Shown: positions 1-10,810 of the stretch, piece by piece
How the letters are laid out: the number at the start of each line of letters is the position of its first letter
How positions within the stretch are numbered: the first letter of the stretch is position 1
Notes under the pieces: model-generated
Told to the model about the DNA's origin: nothing
Seen by the model: only the letters and a program-made list of their open reading frames with translations
Database searches by the model: none
Source of the DNA: Bostrychus sinensis
Taxonomy: Eukaryota; Chordata; Actinopteri; Gobiiformes; Eleotridae
Direction of reading: 5' to 3'
Assembly (NCBI GenBank): GCA_020698575.1
Contig: CM036243.1
Span: 28,751,403 to 28,815,402, forward strand
Length of the DNA: 64,000 nt
Translations under genes and position numbers: made by a program

Positions 1-160
1 TAGTATTTGTAGTATTTTTGTATTATCTGAATTAATTTTGTAGTATTATTTGTAGTATTTTGGTCCTGTTATTTGTAGTTGTATTCATAGTATAGTTCTT
101 AGTATTGTTTGTAGTATTTTTTTTAAGTATATTTAAGTATTTTTGTGGTTGTATTTGAAG
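1..160. repeat. Degenerate TAGTATTTG simple repeat
   Basis: The first 160 bases repeat variants of TAGTATTTG and TAGTATTTTT, with spacers. It is cut by the window edge. I see no coding signal. Confidence 0.6.
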
Positions 161-164
161 CAGT

Positions 165-320
165 GAAGTCTTCATAACCTTAACTTTTTTATAGAAATCT
201 ATGAGGAACAACATAACATATAATTTTGAATATAACAAAGTTTTATTGTTGGGGGTCTGCATGGATTTGTCTGACTTTTAAGGGAACTACAACACTTCTG
301 ACTTTGGGAAAGGCTGCAAT
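165..320 (+). repeat. Partial copy of the TIR repeat seen whole at 35026-35672
   Basis: The order of blocks AAATCTATG, TTTTATTGTTGGGG, TCTGCATG, TTTTTAAGGG-like and TGACTTTGGGAA matches the right end of the repeat near 35550-35672. Only the right end is present. Bases 330-1060 hold no recognisable feature except a T tract at 940-966. Confidence 0.5.
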
Positions 321-939
321 CGATCATAAACAACATACCAACTACTGAAAGTGAGACATTTTACTCTCTCATGCAAAATAATAGCTCATTTGGTATTTGA
401 TGGCAGCAACAAATCTCAAAAAAGTTGGGACTAGGGAAACAAAAGGCTGATAAAGCAATTGGTACTGATGATAAACTATTTACATTTACATTTTCCAACA
501 ATAAGCAACATTTCAGAAAGTTGCTGAGTATAAAAGATGTAATTTAGAAAGGCATAGTCTCTATTATTAGTATTGGATGTATGGGGTGTTTTATGCTTGT
601 AATGAAAAATCCCACTATTAACACTAAAAGAAAAATTAAACCACAACCAAAACCAGACCAGCGTATAATACACTGTACTGCAAAATACACCAAGAACCAG
701 TAAAATATTCAACCATAACAAGAACCATTAAAATAATGACTAAATTATGCCCTTTGGCCCTCTTAAAGAGTAACATGTGATTAGTGTTATTGTAATGCAA
801 CAGTGGCTTTTAAACATGCTTTTTGCAAAATTAATTAATTTCTAGATTAGTTCTGTGCTTGTTACGTCCCAATTAGAGCTAAATGAGGACCCTTAACCAA
901 TTTATGTGGTTAATGTTTGGTTAGTAATCCTTTAGAAAG

Positions 940-971
<32 letters not shown>

Positions 972-1060
972 GGCAGACATGTAACGGTAATGTGAGAAAT
1001 ATCCTAATCAGACTTTTGTTCATTATGATAATTATCTAGTAATTAATAAGTATGAATTAC

Positions 1061-1140
1061 TTGGGGCGACAGTGTGCAGTGGGTTAACCATTCACACCAG
1101 CCAGAGGGTCACTGTGTCCCTGGGCAAAACACTTCACCCA
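1061..1140 (+). repeat. 5' part of a tRNA-derived SINE, split by the 1141-3609 element
   Basis: The sequence GGGGCGACAGTG, then TGTCCCTGGGCAAAACACTT and CACCCA, matches the core of the SINE family seen more completely at 50640-50865 (TGTCCTTGAGCAAGACACTT, CACCCACC). It stops abruptly at 1140. The expected continuation (ACATTGCCTAGCTCC) resumes at about 3610, so the SINE was interrupted by the TIR element between them. Confidence 0.55.
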
Positions 1141-2153
1141 CACTCTTAGAATGGATGTGTTACATTTCTACACAGTTTTTGTGTTACTACTATTTTAACA
1201 CATGTTGTGTTAAAATGTCAAATGTATGTGTTATGTTTTTTTTTTTTTTTTATTACACAAGTTGTACACATGAGATGTGTTAAACTATTATCCAGTCACA
1301 AAGCTGCATCATCTAACTTTAAAGCCCAGTGACGATTGTCAGACGTCCTGACTGCGGAGCTGTTGTGGGCGAGGAGAGAACTGTTTAAAGGTAAGCTGGC
1401 ATTTGTTGCTGCTATTTCACATTATTTTTTAATCATGCAAATCTGTAATACATTTTTTGGGGGAGGTAGATGTAGGTGTAAGCAACTCTGTACTTTTCTT
1501 GTAAAAGTTTACCAATTTCTCGGTACCAATACCACTCATATGTGTGTCTGAGCACTACAGTAAACCTGTCCCAGCTCCTGTGTAGCTAACGCCGCTCTCC
1601 GTTCACAGTTCTCGGTCTGAAGTGACAGCAGCCAGCGGGACTCGCTAAGTGCACTCCGACCAGGGCCAGACTCACCCCCGCCCCGTGAGAGGGACCAGCG
1701 TGAGACAGAGCAGACGTATTAGCTCTGTGTTCAAACTTGTTTGCTCGGTTTTACTGCCTTTCAGAAAGTAGTTTGTTATTAACAGCGGGCTAATGCAAAA
1801 CTTACATGATGCGATTATGTCACATCACCACAGAGCTGCGTGAAAGTTTGGTCTGGTTTAGACCTGGTTTACAATCAGACTTGTTTTTGACTGGGTTAAG
1901 ACCTGGTTTAGACCTGGAGGGGGGTTATGGTCAGGGGTTAACGAGTGTCACCTTTTTGACCATGGATGAGTTTTTGGTGACCCTGAAATTGTGGGTCAGG
2001 GTCTCTGAAAGCCCTTATCCTGGCTAAATTAGACAAAATTGTGAAACATATTCTAAAATGCATGTGCGGTGAATGAAGTAATTTAGAAAAAGTTAGTTTT
2101 TTTAAAGTGGGTAAAAATATATATTCTCCACTAACATTTTTCTGTGTTACAGA

Positions 2154-2324
2154 TTGTCAAATGGAGGGGAGTGGGACTCCCAGGACACTTGTGACCATGT
2201 CCTGGATGGCAGGGAGATTTCTAAGATGTATCAGCTGAAGACCATTACAGAAATCACTGATGTCTGCAAATGTTCACTAAATTTGGATGCAGAATGTGAA
2301 AGACTTCTAAAACACATATTTTAA
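2154..2324 (+). other. Exon-like open frame inside the TIR element, unknown product
   Basis: A TTTTTCTGTGTTACAG acceptor-like site ends at 2152. From 2154 one frame stays open for 56 codons to a TAA at 2322-2324, and AATAAA follows at about 2353. The predicted peptide is acidic and cysteine-containing (WDSQDTCDHV, then KMYQLKTITEITDVCKC, then ECERLLKHIF). I do not recognise it. The acceptor, open frame, stop and polyadenylation signal together look like a terminal exon, perhaps a passenger fragment carried by the element. A chance open frame of this length is also quite possible. Confidence 0.3.
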
Positions 2325-2439
2325 TGAATGTATTGACAGAAATACTTTGACAATAAATTTGAATGAAAATTATGGAGTAGTTCTTGATTTGATGCATTTG
2401 ATGTATTATTTAAGCATATAACATAAGCATTTTCAACAT

Positions 2440-2443
<4 letters not shown>

Positions 2444-2499
<56 letters not shown>
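2444..2499. repeat. (TA)n microsatellite
   Basis: About 28 uninterrupted TA units. The MITE at 2500-3135 is inserted at its right edge, and more TA units (TATATATA) follow the MITE at 3137-3145, so the insertion landed in the array. Confidence 0.95.
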
Positions 2500-2502
<3 letters not shown>

Positions 2503-3135
2503 GGCCGGGTATCGATAAAAAAAAAAAAAAAAAACAACTAATTATTCGCAAATCTGAAAAAAAAAATTGTGATTAATAACTATCAGTTATTAATCGCAAT
2601 TAATCGCGACTAATCGTATTATAAATTCACGTACAAACACAAAATTGTAAATTTAAAACATTTATTTTGAATTAACCGTCACATAATTTATTGTAAACTT
2701 GCAATGCAAACAAAACTTGCAAAGAAAATAAATGAATAGTCTCTTTGAGACCTGTAACTCAGACAAAGTTTGCCTAAATAAGGTACAACCAACAAATACA
2801 CAAAACTTACCTAAAAAGCATGTGTAATCTCTTTTAGAACTTTAACAAAAATAAGTTTAATTCTTCAATTAATAACAATTGTTGTGGTTCACAACAGTGT
2901 AAATACTATGAACTGTGTTACTCCAGTGGTAATTGAACTCATCCTTGCATAGACTGATGGATGGAAACAGAAATGGGTTGTCTTCTAGCTCGCAGACCCG
3001 TGGCACGTTGCTGCCTCTGTCAGTGTCGTCGTAATATTTTGGTTGTGATCAAATTAATGGATGCGTTAATTGAAATTAACGTGATTAAATCAATAAATAA
3101 CGTACTGTGTTAACGTGATCATTTTCCCAGCCCTA
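2500..3135. mobile_element. MITE with TAGGGCYGGG ends, inserted in a TA array
   Basis: The left end TAGGGCCGGGTATCGAT and right end TTTCCCAGCCCTA are inverted. The inner sequence is AT-rich with palindromic AATTAATCGCGACTAATCG motifs. Both flanks are TA repeat, so the target duplication cannot be read. The ends resemble the hAT-like ends of the element at 37893-39144 (TAGAGCTGGGCGATA and CGCCCAGCCCTA). There is no coding capacity. Confidence 0.7.
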
Positions 3136-3710
3136 ATATATATATAAAGTGTGTTGAAAGTAACACAGCATTGTGTATTTTTTATTTTTATATTAATTTT
3201 GTATTTTAACCCTGTAGCACCCTCTGTTGCAAATATGCAGCACATAATTCAAAAATCATGGCAAAAAAGTAGGAGTCTTTTTTTTAAATGCATTAACTAA
3301 TTCATGAATGCTGCTTACCAAAAATATTGACAAATTTTTGTTCTTACCCATTTCTGTTGACTAAAATTTAGCACGGATGATTTTTTCCAACAAATATTTT
3401 TATGTCTGGGTTCTACGGGGTTAAATTCATTGTGTTTTTTAATTTTTTTAACAGATCTTTGTGTTAAAATATTTAACACATGTGATATGTTGAATACGCC
3501 AACACACTGACTGTGTTGAAAACAACACATTTTGTGTTGTCCTTGACACAGGGTTGTGTTAAAATATAACACATTATGTGTTGTTTTTAACACATCTGTT
3601 TTAAGAGTGCACATTGCCTAGCTCCTGTGCCCATCCTGTTGCACTGTGGTGACCCTCTAATAAAAAGGCAGCAGCTTGACAAATAAAAAGAGGGTAGATA
3701 TAGTCATTTG

Positions 3711-4162
3711 CTTGCCTGGAGATTCCAGACTCATCCGCGGAGTCTGGTCGCCTTAGAATCAATTCAATTTCTAGGGTGGAGCAAACCCGCGTTAATGGAC
3801 AGCGGAGTTAGCCAATCAGAAAATGGCGGACGTGACGTTAACAAAGTGACAAGAAAGCGAGAAAGTAAACAAACGGAGTAGTGAAGCCACGAGGGAGGAA
3901 CGATGGAGTTATTTCAACATTACCTGTACCATATCGCTGAATGAAACAAACTCTCGGCTCCTCGGTGCGCCATCTTTATTGTTGTCAGCGAGGAGACGCG
4001 TACAAGTGACGCTGCTCGCGAAGAACACGTGACTTAAATAAACCAATCAAAATGCACGGTACGGTTTGGATTTGAGTAAACCACTGCGGACGGCGTGGTG
4101 ACCAGACTGATATTTCTCTGTAGAATAACACAGAGACATATCAGTCTGGATTTTCCAGGCAA
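3711..4162. mobile_element. hAT-like MITE with 8-bp target duplication
   Basis: Inverted ends CTTGCCTGGAGATTCCAGAC and TCTGGATTTTCCAGGCAA are flanked by GTCATTTG on both sides (3703-3710 and 4163-4170). An 8-bp duplication fits the hAT superfamily. The interior is GC-richer than its surroundings and holds CCAATCAG, AAATGGCGGAC, GTGACGTTAAC and a second CCAATCA, which look promoter-like. A 13-codon ATG frame begins at 3903. No transposase is present. Confidence 0.75.
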
Positions 4163-4171
4163 GTCATTTGC

Positions 4172-4904
4172 AGGTTCAGAAATGCAAAAAATTCTCAGAA
4201 GTTGCTAAAATCTAGGTCTTTACTTGGAAAACACTAAAATAGAACAAAACTAAATATGTAAAGTAATACAAAAGTACTAAGAATTCTTGGTATTGGTGCT
4301 TAAAACATTCATTAACACTTTTCTCTTCAATTTTATGCAATTTTTACAATTTAAAGTCAAGGAAAAGCACTTTTATTACAAAGAAACTGATTTTGTGATG
4401 GCTTGAAATGTCCTCTTTTGGCTTTGACTGACTTCTGAATGACGTCTTTCTTTAAGCTTTAAGATGCTGCATGTAGGAAGCAAGTCATTATCATCTTAAC
4501 CAAATAAGTTTTGTCCTATACTTTCTTTAAACTGCCGTATTCCTCCCCATAGTAGTTTCTCAGTTGGCTGGCTCATGTCCAGGGAGCGGTCTTTTGTCTG
4601 TGACCTATGGCTTTGGGAGAAATGGCTTTGTCATGGCCCTAGACTTTGCCTTCGGTACAAAAGACTGCAGTGATTCAGACAAATTCAGTGGAAACGTCTG
4701 TGATCCATGGAGGCGGCTTCTACCTTTGACCCTTGTGGCTGGGTTCACTAGAGCTCATGATATTTCTCAGTCTGGTGCAGTAGTGGTGTTGGATTAGTCT
4801 TTGCATTGTTATAATGGAGACTTTTTAAGAACTGACAGCGGCTCCCCTCATTTATTTTTTGGAGCAACCTGATGATGCTTCACCCTTGAACCAACAGTAC
4901 ATAT
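4172..4904. other. Intronic stretch, nothing recognised
   Basis: AT-rich intronic sequence. A 77-codon frame at 4564-4797 (+) shows no recognisable domain, and the flanks show no splice or polyadenylation signals that would support it. Confidence 0.5.
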
Positions 4905-5480
4905 TGATCAGAGGTAGAAGGAACACTGTACTGAAGTTAAAGTACTATTATTTCAAAATAGTATTACTCAAGTAGAAGTAAAAGTGCCAAGAATAATTAT
5001 TATATTATATAACTGTATTATTCAATGTAAATTACACAACAAAAATGTACTAAATTTACTGGACATCGAGTTTGTTTTTCCCTCAAAGATGTTTCAGTGT
5101 TCATCCAAACACCTTCATCACTTTGAACTTACAGGAAACAGGAAGTCACTGGCATTAAATACACAGCTGAAGGTCACATGATCAATCAGTGTGTGACAAA
5201 ATGGCAGTGTCACTTGTTCACTTGTTTTCTGAAAGTAAAAAAATGATTAAGTGTAAAGTACAAAGTATTTACTGCTGCTACTACAACTGGTACTAATATT
5301 GCCTCTACTACTGTTGCAACTACTGCTAATACTGCTACTGCTACTTTGCCACCATGGTCAAACAATAATTTTTCTCATTTGGATAGTTTTATGGAGTAAA
5401 AGTATTTTATACCTCAACAACTGAAAAAACAAAACAAAAAAAAAACCTCATTTAGAGATTTTAAAATGTACTTAAGTAAA
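4905..5480 (+). repeat. AGTAAAAGTAC-type fish repeat with internal ACT-rich tract
   Basis: Starts with AGAGGTAGAAGGAACACTG, then AGTATTACTCAAGTAGAAG and TAAAAGTGCC. A degenerate CTACTACTGCT tract follows at 5270-5345, and it ends with CTTAAGTAAAAGTACCCTG. The same order of blocks recurs at 6125, 7968, 33760 (reverse), 37505 and 43315, so it is a dispersed family. Bases 5490-6025 hold nothing I recognise. Confidence 0.6.
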
Positions 5481-6029
5481 AGTACCCTGTTACTTCCTAA
5501 CTATGTTGCTTCTTTGTTTTCTGTTCCCATTGTGTCTGTGCTGTTTTCGTCTGCTGTACAAACACAAACAGCTTTCTCTGCAGTGCCAAACTAGGGCCAG
5601 GCTCGCTGTGGAGAGAGTCAGATAAGCAAGCTTTGGTTTCACTCAGGACAAAATTGCAGCAGACTTCAATTTTCTTTAATTTGCCCATGCTTCAGGGTAA
5701 CGTGCAATGTTTGTGCAAGGAGGAAACTCAGGCGATTTGTACGGAGATCTCATCCTTTTAGTCTTTGAAGTGAGAGGCAGTGTCTCCAGAGAGCGCGGTC
5801 AGCCGTGTTGTACACCACTGCTGGATTGTTCTGCGTTACTGGCAGCCATCTGGCAAAGCCTCACACACATGCACTAAGGCAATTTTCAGGGATTTTAGTT
5901 TAGTTTCTTTTTATTTCTCATTCGATGTTCACACAATAAAGGGCATCTTCTCTGGCTGCAGAAGAATGTCTGATTCAGTTTGATAAAGAAAATCATTTGT
6001 ATATTGGTTCGGCATAAAGGTTTTACTCT

Positions 6030-6120
6030 GGACACCCTTCCTGACAAAACCCTCCCTATGTATCCAGGCTCGGGAGAGTCACAAGGGGTACACTGGGTTG
6101 TGACCCCCTTGTAGCCGGAT
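6030..6120 (+). repeat. SINE-like repeat with TTCCTGAC...GGTACACTGG core
   Basis: The core CACCCTTCCTGACAAAACCC, ATCCAGGCTCGGGAG, GGGGTACACTGG and TGACCCCCTTGT is shared with copies at 9400, 25562, 29235 and, reversed, 42515. The repeated occurrence supports a short interspersed element. Its 5' head is not clear here. Confidence 0.5.
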
Positions 6121-6124
6121 TAAG

Positions 6125-6500
6125 GTTAAGGTGTTCTTAACTAAAAGTACCGTTATGAGAAACTAATATTACTTAAGTTGTAGCAGGAGTAGGAGCAGAA
6201 GTATTCCAAAAATGTCTAAACATATTGGATATAAAGTTTATTTGTGTAAAAAGTATATTGCAACTACCACCACACTACTACAACTACTTCTATTACCACT
6301 ACTGCAACAACTGCTAGTACTACTACAACTGTGTGTCCTACTATTAGCCCTGCAATTACTACTACTATTAACACCACGGCTCCTCATCCACCAACCTACT
6401 ACTATTACTAGCCACTTTGCAACTCAATTACTGATTTGAACAATTTACTATCTAGTTTAGGTAAAAGTGTGTTTTTAGAATAGGTCAAAAAGTACATTTT
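6125..6500 (+). repeat. AGTAAAAGTAC-type repeat, second copy
   Basis: AACTAAAAGTACCGTTATGA, then ATTACTTAAGTTGTAGCAGG, then a degenerate ACT-trinucleotide tract (6260-6375), then TAGGTAAAAGTGTG. Same block order as 4905-5480. The threonine/leucine-rich frames here only translate the trinucleotide tract and are not genes. Confidence 0.55.
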
Positions 6501-6509
6501 ACTTCAAAA

Positions 6510-7030
6510 ATCAACTTAAAGGGACTCTTTTATACTTTTATTTATCTTTTTAAACCATCTTCGTCACCTTTAGAGCGGCATTTATACAACCTTTAAAAAC
6601 ATTATGTGACTACTGACTTTTTTACTGCCATAAAGAAACAGGTGAAGAGATCAGAAGAGTGCAGCTCTGTTACGCTCTTATGAACACAATTAAAGAATAA
6701 AAATATTTTCACGTCCTTAAAAAAATTGTATTATGCCATTTTACTACAGTGTACACTGTTGTTTTTGGATGCATGATTGAGCGCAGACTGGATGTAGAGG
6801 GCTTGTTGATTGGTCAGTGCTTCCTGGAGTGGGCGGAGGTTCATGTAACTGAGCGTTGGCACGGCCTCAGAAAGGCCATGCCTGAGAATACAGGATTACA
6901 CAAACGGGCGTGAATTAAGCAAAACAAAACTCCAGGTTTGTTTTTGGGAAGGGAACATTACAACATGGTAAAAGGAGTGGAAAAAAGCTGTATTTACCCT
7001 TTATTAAGAAAACTACTTGAGTAAAAGAAG
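6510..7030 (-). repeat. Dispersed TIR-like repeat (family shared with 15970 and 40733), reverse orientation
   Basis: Read on the minus strand, blocks such as CCCGCCCACTCCAGGAAGCA, TGACCAATCAACAAGCCCTC and GAGCTGCACTC match those at 40890-41100 and 16140-16300. Its outer end (TACTCCAGGTATG-like, then AACATTACAACATGGTAAAA) also matches the ends of the copies at 52510 and 60600. Confidence 0.55.
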
Positions 7031-7059
7031 CAGTAATATACAGTTACTTACCCCTTCTG

Positions 7060-7965
7060 CTGCAGACTAGGATTTAAATCCTTTTTATGATCATTATAAA
7101 GGTAAGTGTTTGTATCTGAAAAGCACTTATGTAATTCAGCTGTTTAAAATGGAGCGTGTATGATAGCAAAGCCAGTGTTTTAAATCTGTTCCATGGTGCT
7201 TTTTTTGCTGATTTGATGTGACATCCGGAGACAAATCTGCCTTAATCGTCTTCTCTGATAGACACAAGCACATTTTCTGCCTCTTTCACTGTGAGGCAAT
7301 AAAGCTGTAATTCCACACAAACAGAGAGAGAGGTAGATCGCACTGCACAAAATTATACCGAGCTTCAAATTCAATGTGTACAACCACCAAGGCACTGCCA
7401 GTATTTTCCTCTTCATCATTGCATTAGTTTTTGACACTCGCTCAAAAACACGGCCTACATTTCGTTTCTTTCCCGATGGCCAGACACAACAAGAGCGTCT
7501 CGGTGGATGCCACCAATTGTGAGGAATTTAGTGGAAAACAGATCAATTAAACACATGCCAGTGACTGAATAGTACAGCTTGGGTAAACATGCTAATCAAA
7601 TGCTAATTATGATACAATGGTTCCTCTGCAGACGTTCATTAAACTTATTAGATTACACAAGTGGAGGTTATGCAATGTAATCTTTGTCAACAAATGAGGC
7701 CGCGTGCGTGCTGCCTTTGTTTTTCCACTGACTAAGATCATATCTGTCAGTGGATGTGTGCGGGCTATAATTGGATTGTCATTTACAGAGAGATTGTGGT
7801 ACATTTACTCAAGTGCAGTAACTTTCTGGCACAATTCTTTTGAGTTTCAGAGTATGAAATAACACTGTCTTGAGTGTCTTTGTGAAGACCTGCAAAAGAT
7901 AAGCAATGGAAAATGCATAAATTAAATACTTAGTTTTGCTACTCATAGTCCGCAGCATCAAATCC
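7060..7965. other. Intronic stretch, nothing recognised
   Basis: AT-rich unique-looking sequence. Frames of 65-85 codons on the minus strand have no recognisable motif or supporting signals. No TIR or SINE core is visible. Confidence 0.5.
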
Positions 7966-7967
7966 TG

Positions 7968-8245
7968 ACTTGGAGAAGTGGAAGAAGTACTCTGAATCTA
8001 AGTAAAAGTACTGCTATTAAAAAGAAATATTACTTAAGGAGAAAAAAAAGTTAAAAACATAATTGTTATTTGAGTAAAATTAAAAAGAATTAAGTTTGCT
8101 TAAGTTGAGAGTACTTATTAGTACTACTGCTACTACAACAACTGGCAATAGTCTCTTATAGTGCTTATATAGGCTTATAGTGCTGTGGGTTCAATGGGCT
8201 CCGGTACTTACAACAGGAATAAGTGGAAGAAGAAGACTGAATGAA
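7968..8245 (+). repeat. AGTAAAAGTAC-type repeat followed by a SINE tail
   Basis: TGGAGAAGTGGAAGAAGTAC and AAGTAAAAGTACTGC, with a short TACTACTGCTACTACAAC tract, belong to the family at 4905. From about 8190, TTCAATGGGCTCCGG and AACAGGAATAAGTGGAAGAA match the 3' tail of the SINE at 42620-42810. Confidence 0.5.
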
Positions 8246-8249
8246 TAAT

Positions 8250-9395
8250 AGATATTTGATATTTTAAAAGTATAAGAATAAGAATACCTTTATTAGTCCC
8301 ACAGTGGGGAAATTGCAATTTTCCCTTAAGAATTTAAGTGAAAGTGTTTCAAAAAATATACTCAGAAAATATAGATATATATTTTTTTTATATCCAAAAA
8401 TATGCTTTAATAACTTGCTTTGGTAAAACTAATTACAGCATTATAGCTTTGAGCAGGTGTTGGCTGTGTAACACAGCTGCAGGTTGAGTCACAACATAAT
8501 GTTCCCTACCTACTCACTAACAGCACTCAGGTTTTCATGTGTAGTTATTGGTGGCTAATGGTCTTTTGTCCACTTGAAATATATTTATAAAAAAAATAAC
8601 AATTCAATTCAACCTTTTTTTTTTTACATATTTCTGTTCACTGAAGTCTGCTCAGTGTCCTGGAAAGACACCGCTTTATCACAGGATGTCTTCTGCATTG
8701 TGATTTTCCATATATTATAGTAAACAAAACGGACACAAAATTTGACTCAAGCCGAACATAAAAAGTACGCAGGACAAATACCATGAGGGCGGCCTCTTTG
8801 TCATTTTGACATCTCCAATAAAATCAGGCCATCTGACTTCTCTTATTGATTAGCTCTCTGCTGTGTAGAGAGTGTGAAGGTTCAGCTCAGTCCACACCAG
8901 TGCAGACCGGGGCCACACAGATCACTGCAGCCTCCTAAAGACCCTGGGAAGTGCATTAGGCTGACTAAGTGATGAGGGCTGTACTGGAGGTTGTGCCTGC
9001 GCCTGTCATGCCTGGGACAACATATGTTTCTGTGTTATTCATGAAGCCTGCTCTGGGAGACTCTGACAGTTGAGTTCAGTGGTGAAGGCTTTGGATCAGG
9101 ATCACTCTCAGCGCTGCGCCTCAAATCTCGTCTTCATAAAATTTCATTACTCTATTTCAGGATATATCACGTTAAGATGACATTTCACTTGCACTGTGGT
9201 GTCGTAAGCATTTCTGAAGGAAGTGAGAAACTTACAGCATGTGCATCTATCTAAATCCAAAATATCTTGCCCAAATGTGCATTTTGTAAAATACTGTAGG
9301 ATATAGTAAAAGTTTGAAGTCTCTCAAAATAACTTAAAACTTAGTTCCTTTTGACTTTTCCCTTGGGTCTTCAATAGAAAGCATCTGCCTCCTTG
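8250..9395. other. Intronic stretch, nothing recognised
   Basis: AT-rich sequence with a GC-richer part near 8870-9130. No frame, tRNA-like box or inverted ends that I can support. Confidence 0.45.
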
Positions 9396-9399
9396 TGTG

Positions 9400-9530
9400 C
9401 AGTGAGGTGCATGTTGCACGGGGCATGGGTCTTTACGGCGGATGTCCTATCAGACACAACCCTCTTCATTTGTCTGGGCTTGGGGCCGGCACAAAGAGTA
9501 CACGAGCTTGTGGCCCCCTGTGGCCAAGGC
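9400..9530 (+). repeat. SINE-like repeat, GGGCTTGGGGCCGGCACAAA core
   Basis: Shares the block order GGATGTCCTATCAGACACAA, then TGTCTGGGCTTGGGGCCGGC, then AGAGTACACGAGCTTGTGGC with the copies at 6030 and 25562. The 9393-9662 frame is a translation of this repeat. Confidence 0.55.
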
Positions 9531-9534
9531 ACGA

Positions 9535-10640
9535 GTGGACAAACTGAGCACTACTGGAGTAGAAGCACCTTAATGAACACTAATGAGCACACAAAAATAA
9601 GAAAATATCCAAATTATACATTAAGCTGTCTATTTTATCACATTTTGTCAAGTTGCATCTAGATTTCTACCTGGGGAAAAAAAAAATGAAGGAATGAGAA
9701 ATGAATGAAGAAATGAAGAAATTAACTTCTAGAGACGTTTCCTCACACTCTGAGTCAGGTATCTCCACTTCAGTAGCTTTTTTAAGGTTTTTATTTAGAG
9801 ATATGATTCCTAGCCTTTTTTATTGAATATTTTACTCTTAAAAACATGGGAAAACTTAATTTTTTGCTATTATCCAGGTTACTGAAACACAAAATACGAT
9901 ATTCATATTCCTTCCATCTAATATGTCAACAAAATGAACCAAGAATTTTAAATCAGGTTCTATCTAATATTCAGATTTTCAAATGTATGGAAATGAGCAC
10001 TTTTTAAAGTAGATAATGGCTACTTTGCAGAAATTATAAAATTGTAAAATTATAAAAACATTGCTATATTTTTGTTGATGCCAGGAATGTTGTTGTTTGT
10101 AACATTTTACTCTATTCACCATTTGAACACAAGATCATAGACTGGATTTACACTAATCAATCTCACCACCAGATGCCAAAAACCACACAGTGCACCTATA
10201 AATGTTTGTCATTTTGTTATCTTTCTTGTTATCTCTGCTGTCTCTCCCCATCCACTCAGATAAATACAACTAGTTTTTAGTTACAAATAATTTACACCAA
10301 CAGGGCTGCCACATTCTTCCCATGCATACCATTTAATCCGCTGTCTAACTCATTACTGGGCTTTGTAATCAGGGCAACTGCAGTGTCTCTCTGAGGCATT
10401 CGGCGACTCAATTGGAATAAAAAGAAATCTCTTTGCAATTTCCACTGAAGGAGAACGAGCAGCCAGTCTGACTAAAAGAGGAAGGTATCATCTTCATTTT
10501 CTTCGGAAAACCGTGAAGTCACCCGCAGATATGAATGGGACTGATGCCAGGATGTGGGCGGGTGCCTCTGTCCCCGAAGACAGAAGTGTTTGAAAATGAA
10601 CATAGCTTTGATAAAGAAAAATAAGGCAAAGGCTAGGAGA
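9535..10640. other. Intronic stretch, nothing recognised
   Basis: AT-rich intron sequence with no inverted ends, tandem arrays or supported frames. Confidence 0.45.
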
Positions 10641-10810
10641 GTGCTGTCAGTGTTGTGATATTGTTCTTAAAGGTGGATTTTATAGTTACTACTGACACAA
10701 CTAGTTCTACACCTATTATTTCTACTGCTCTCTGAATCTTGAGATAAAACTCTAATTTAGATATTTAAAACTAGGGCTGTTAATTCACAAAAACACGGTG
10801 ATTTGATATA

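Larger units (their letters stand above)
1141..3609. mobile_element. TIR element with TGTGTT/AACACA subterminal repeats
   Basis: The left end CACTCTTAGAATGGATGTGT and the right end AACACATCTGTTTTAAGAGTG are imperfect inverted repeats. Next to both ends are many alternating TGTGTT and AACACA motifs (about 1160-1290 and 3440-3600), which can fold back on each other. The element splits a SINE. A younger MITE (2500-3135) sits inside it, so the original length was about 1.83 kb. The interior includes a splice-donor-like GGTAAG at 1390, acceptor-like sites near 1608 and 2152, and a short reading frame with a polyadenylation signal (separate entry). I see no transposase, so it is probably non-autonomous. 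The superfamily is not determined. Confidence 0.6.

Noticed and set aside
6212..6439. Leucine/threonine-rich 75-codon frame
   Set aside because: Translation of a degenerate ACT trinucleotide tract within a dispersed repeat.
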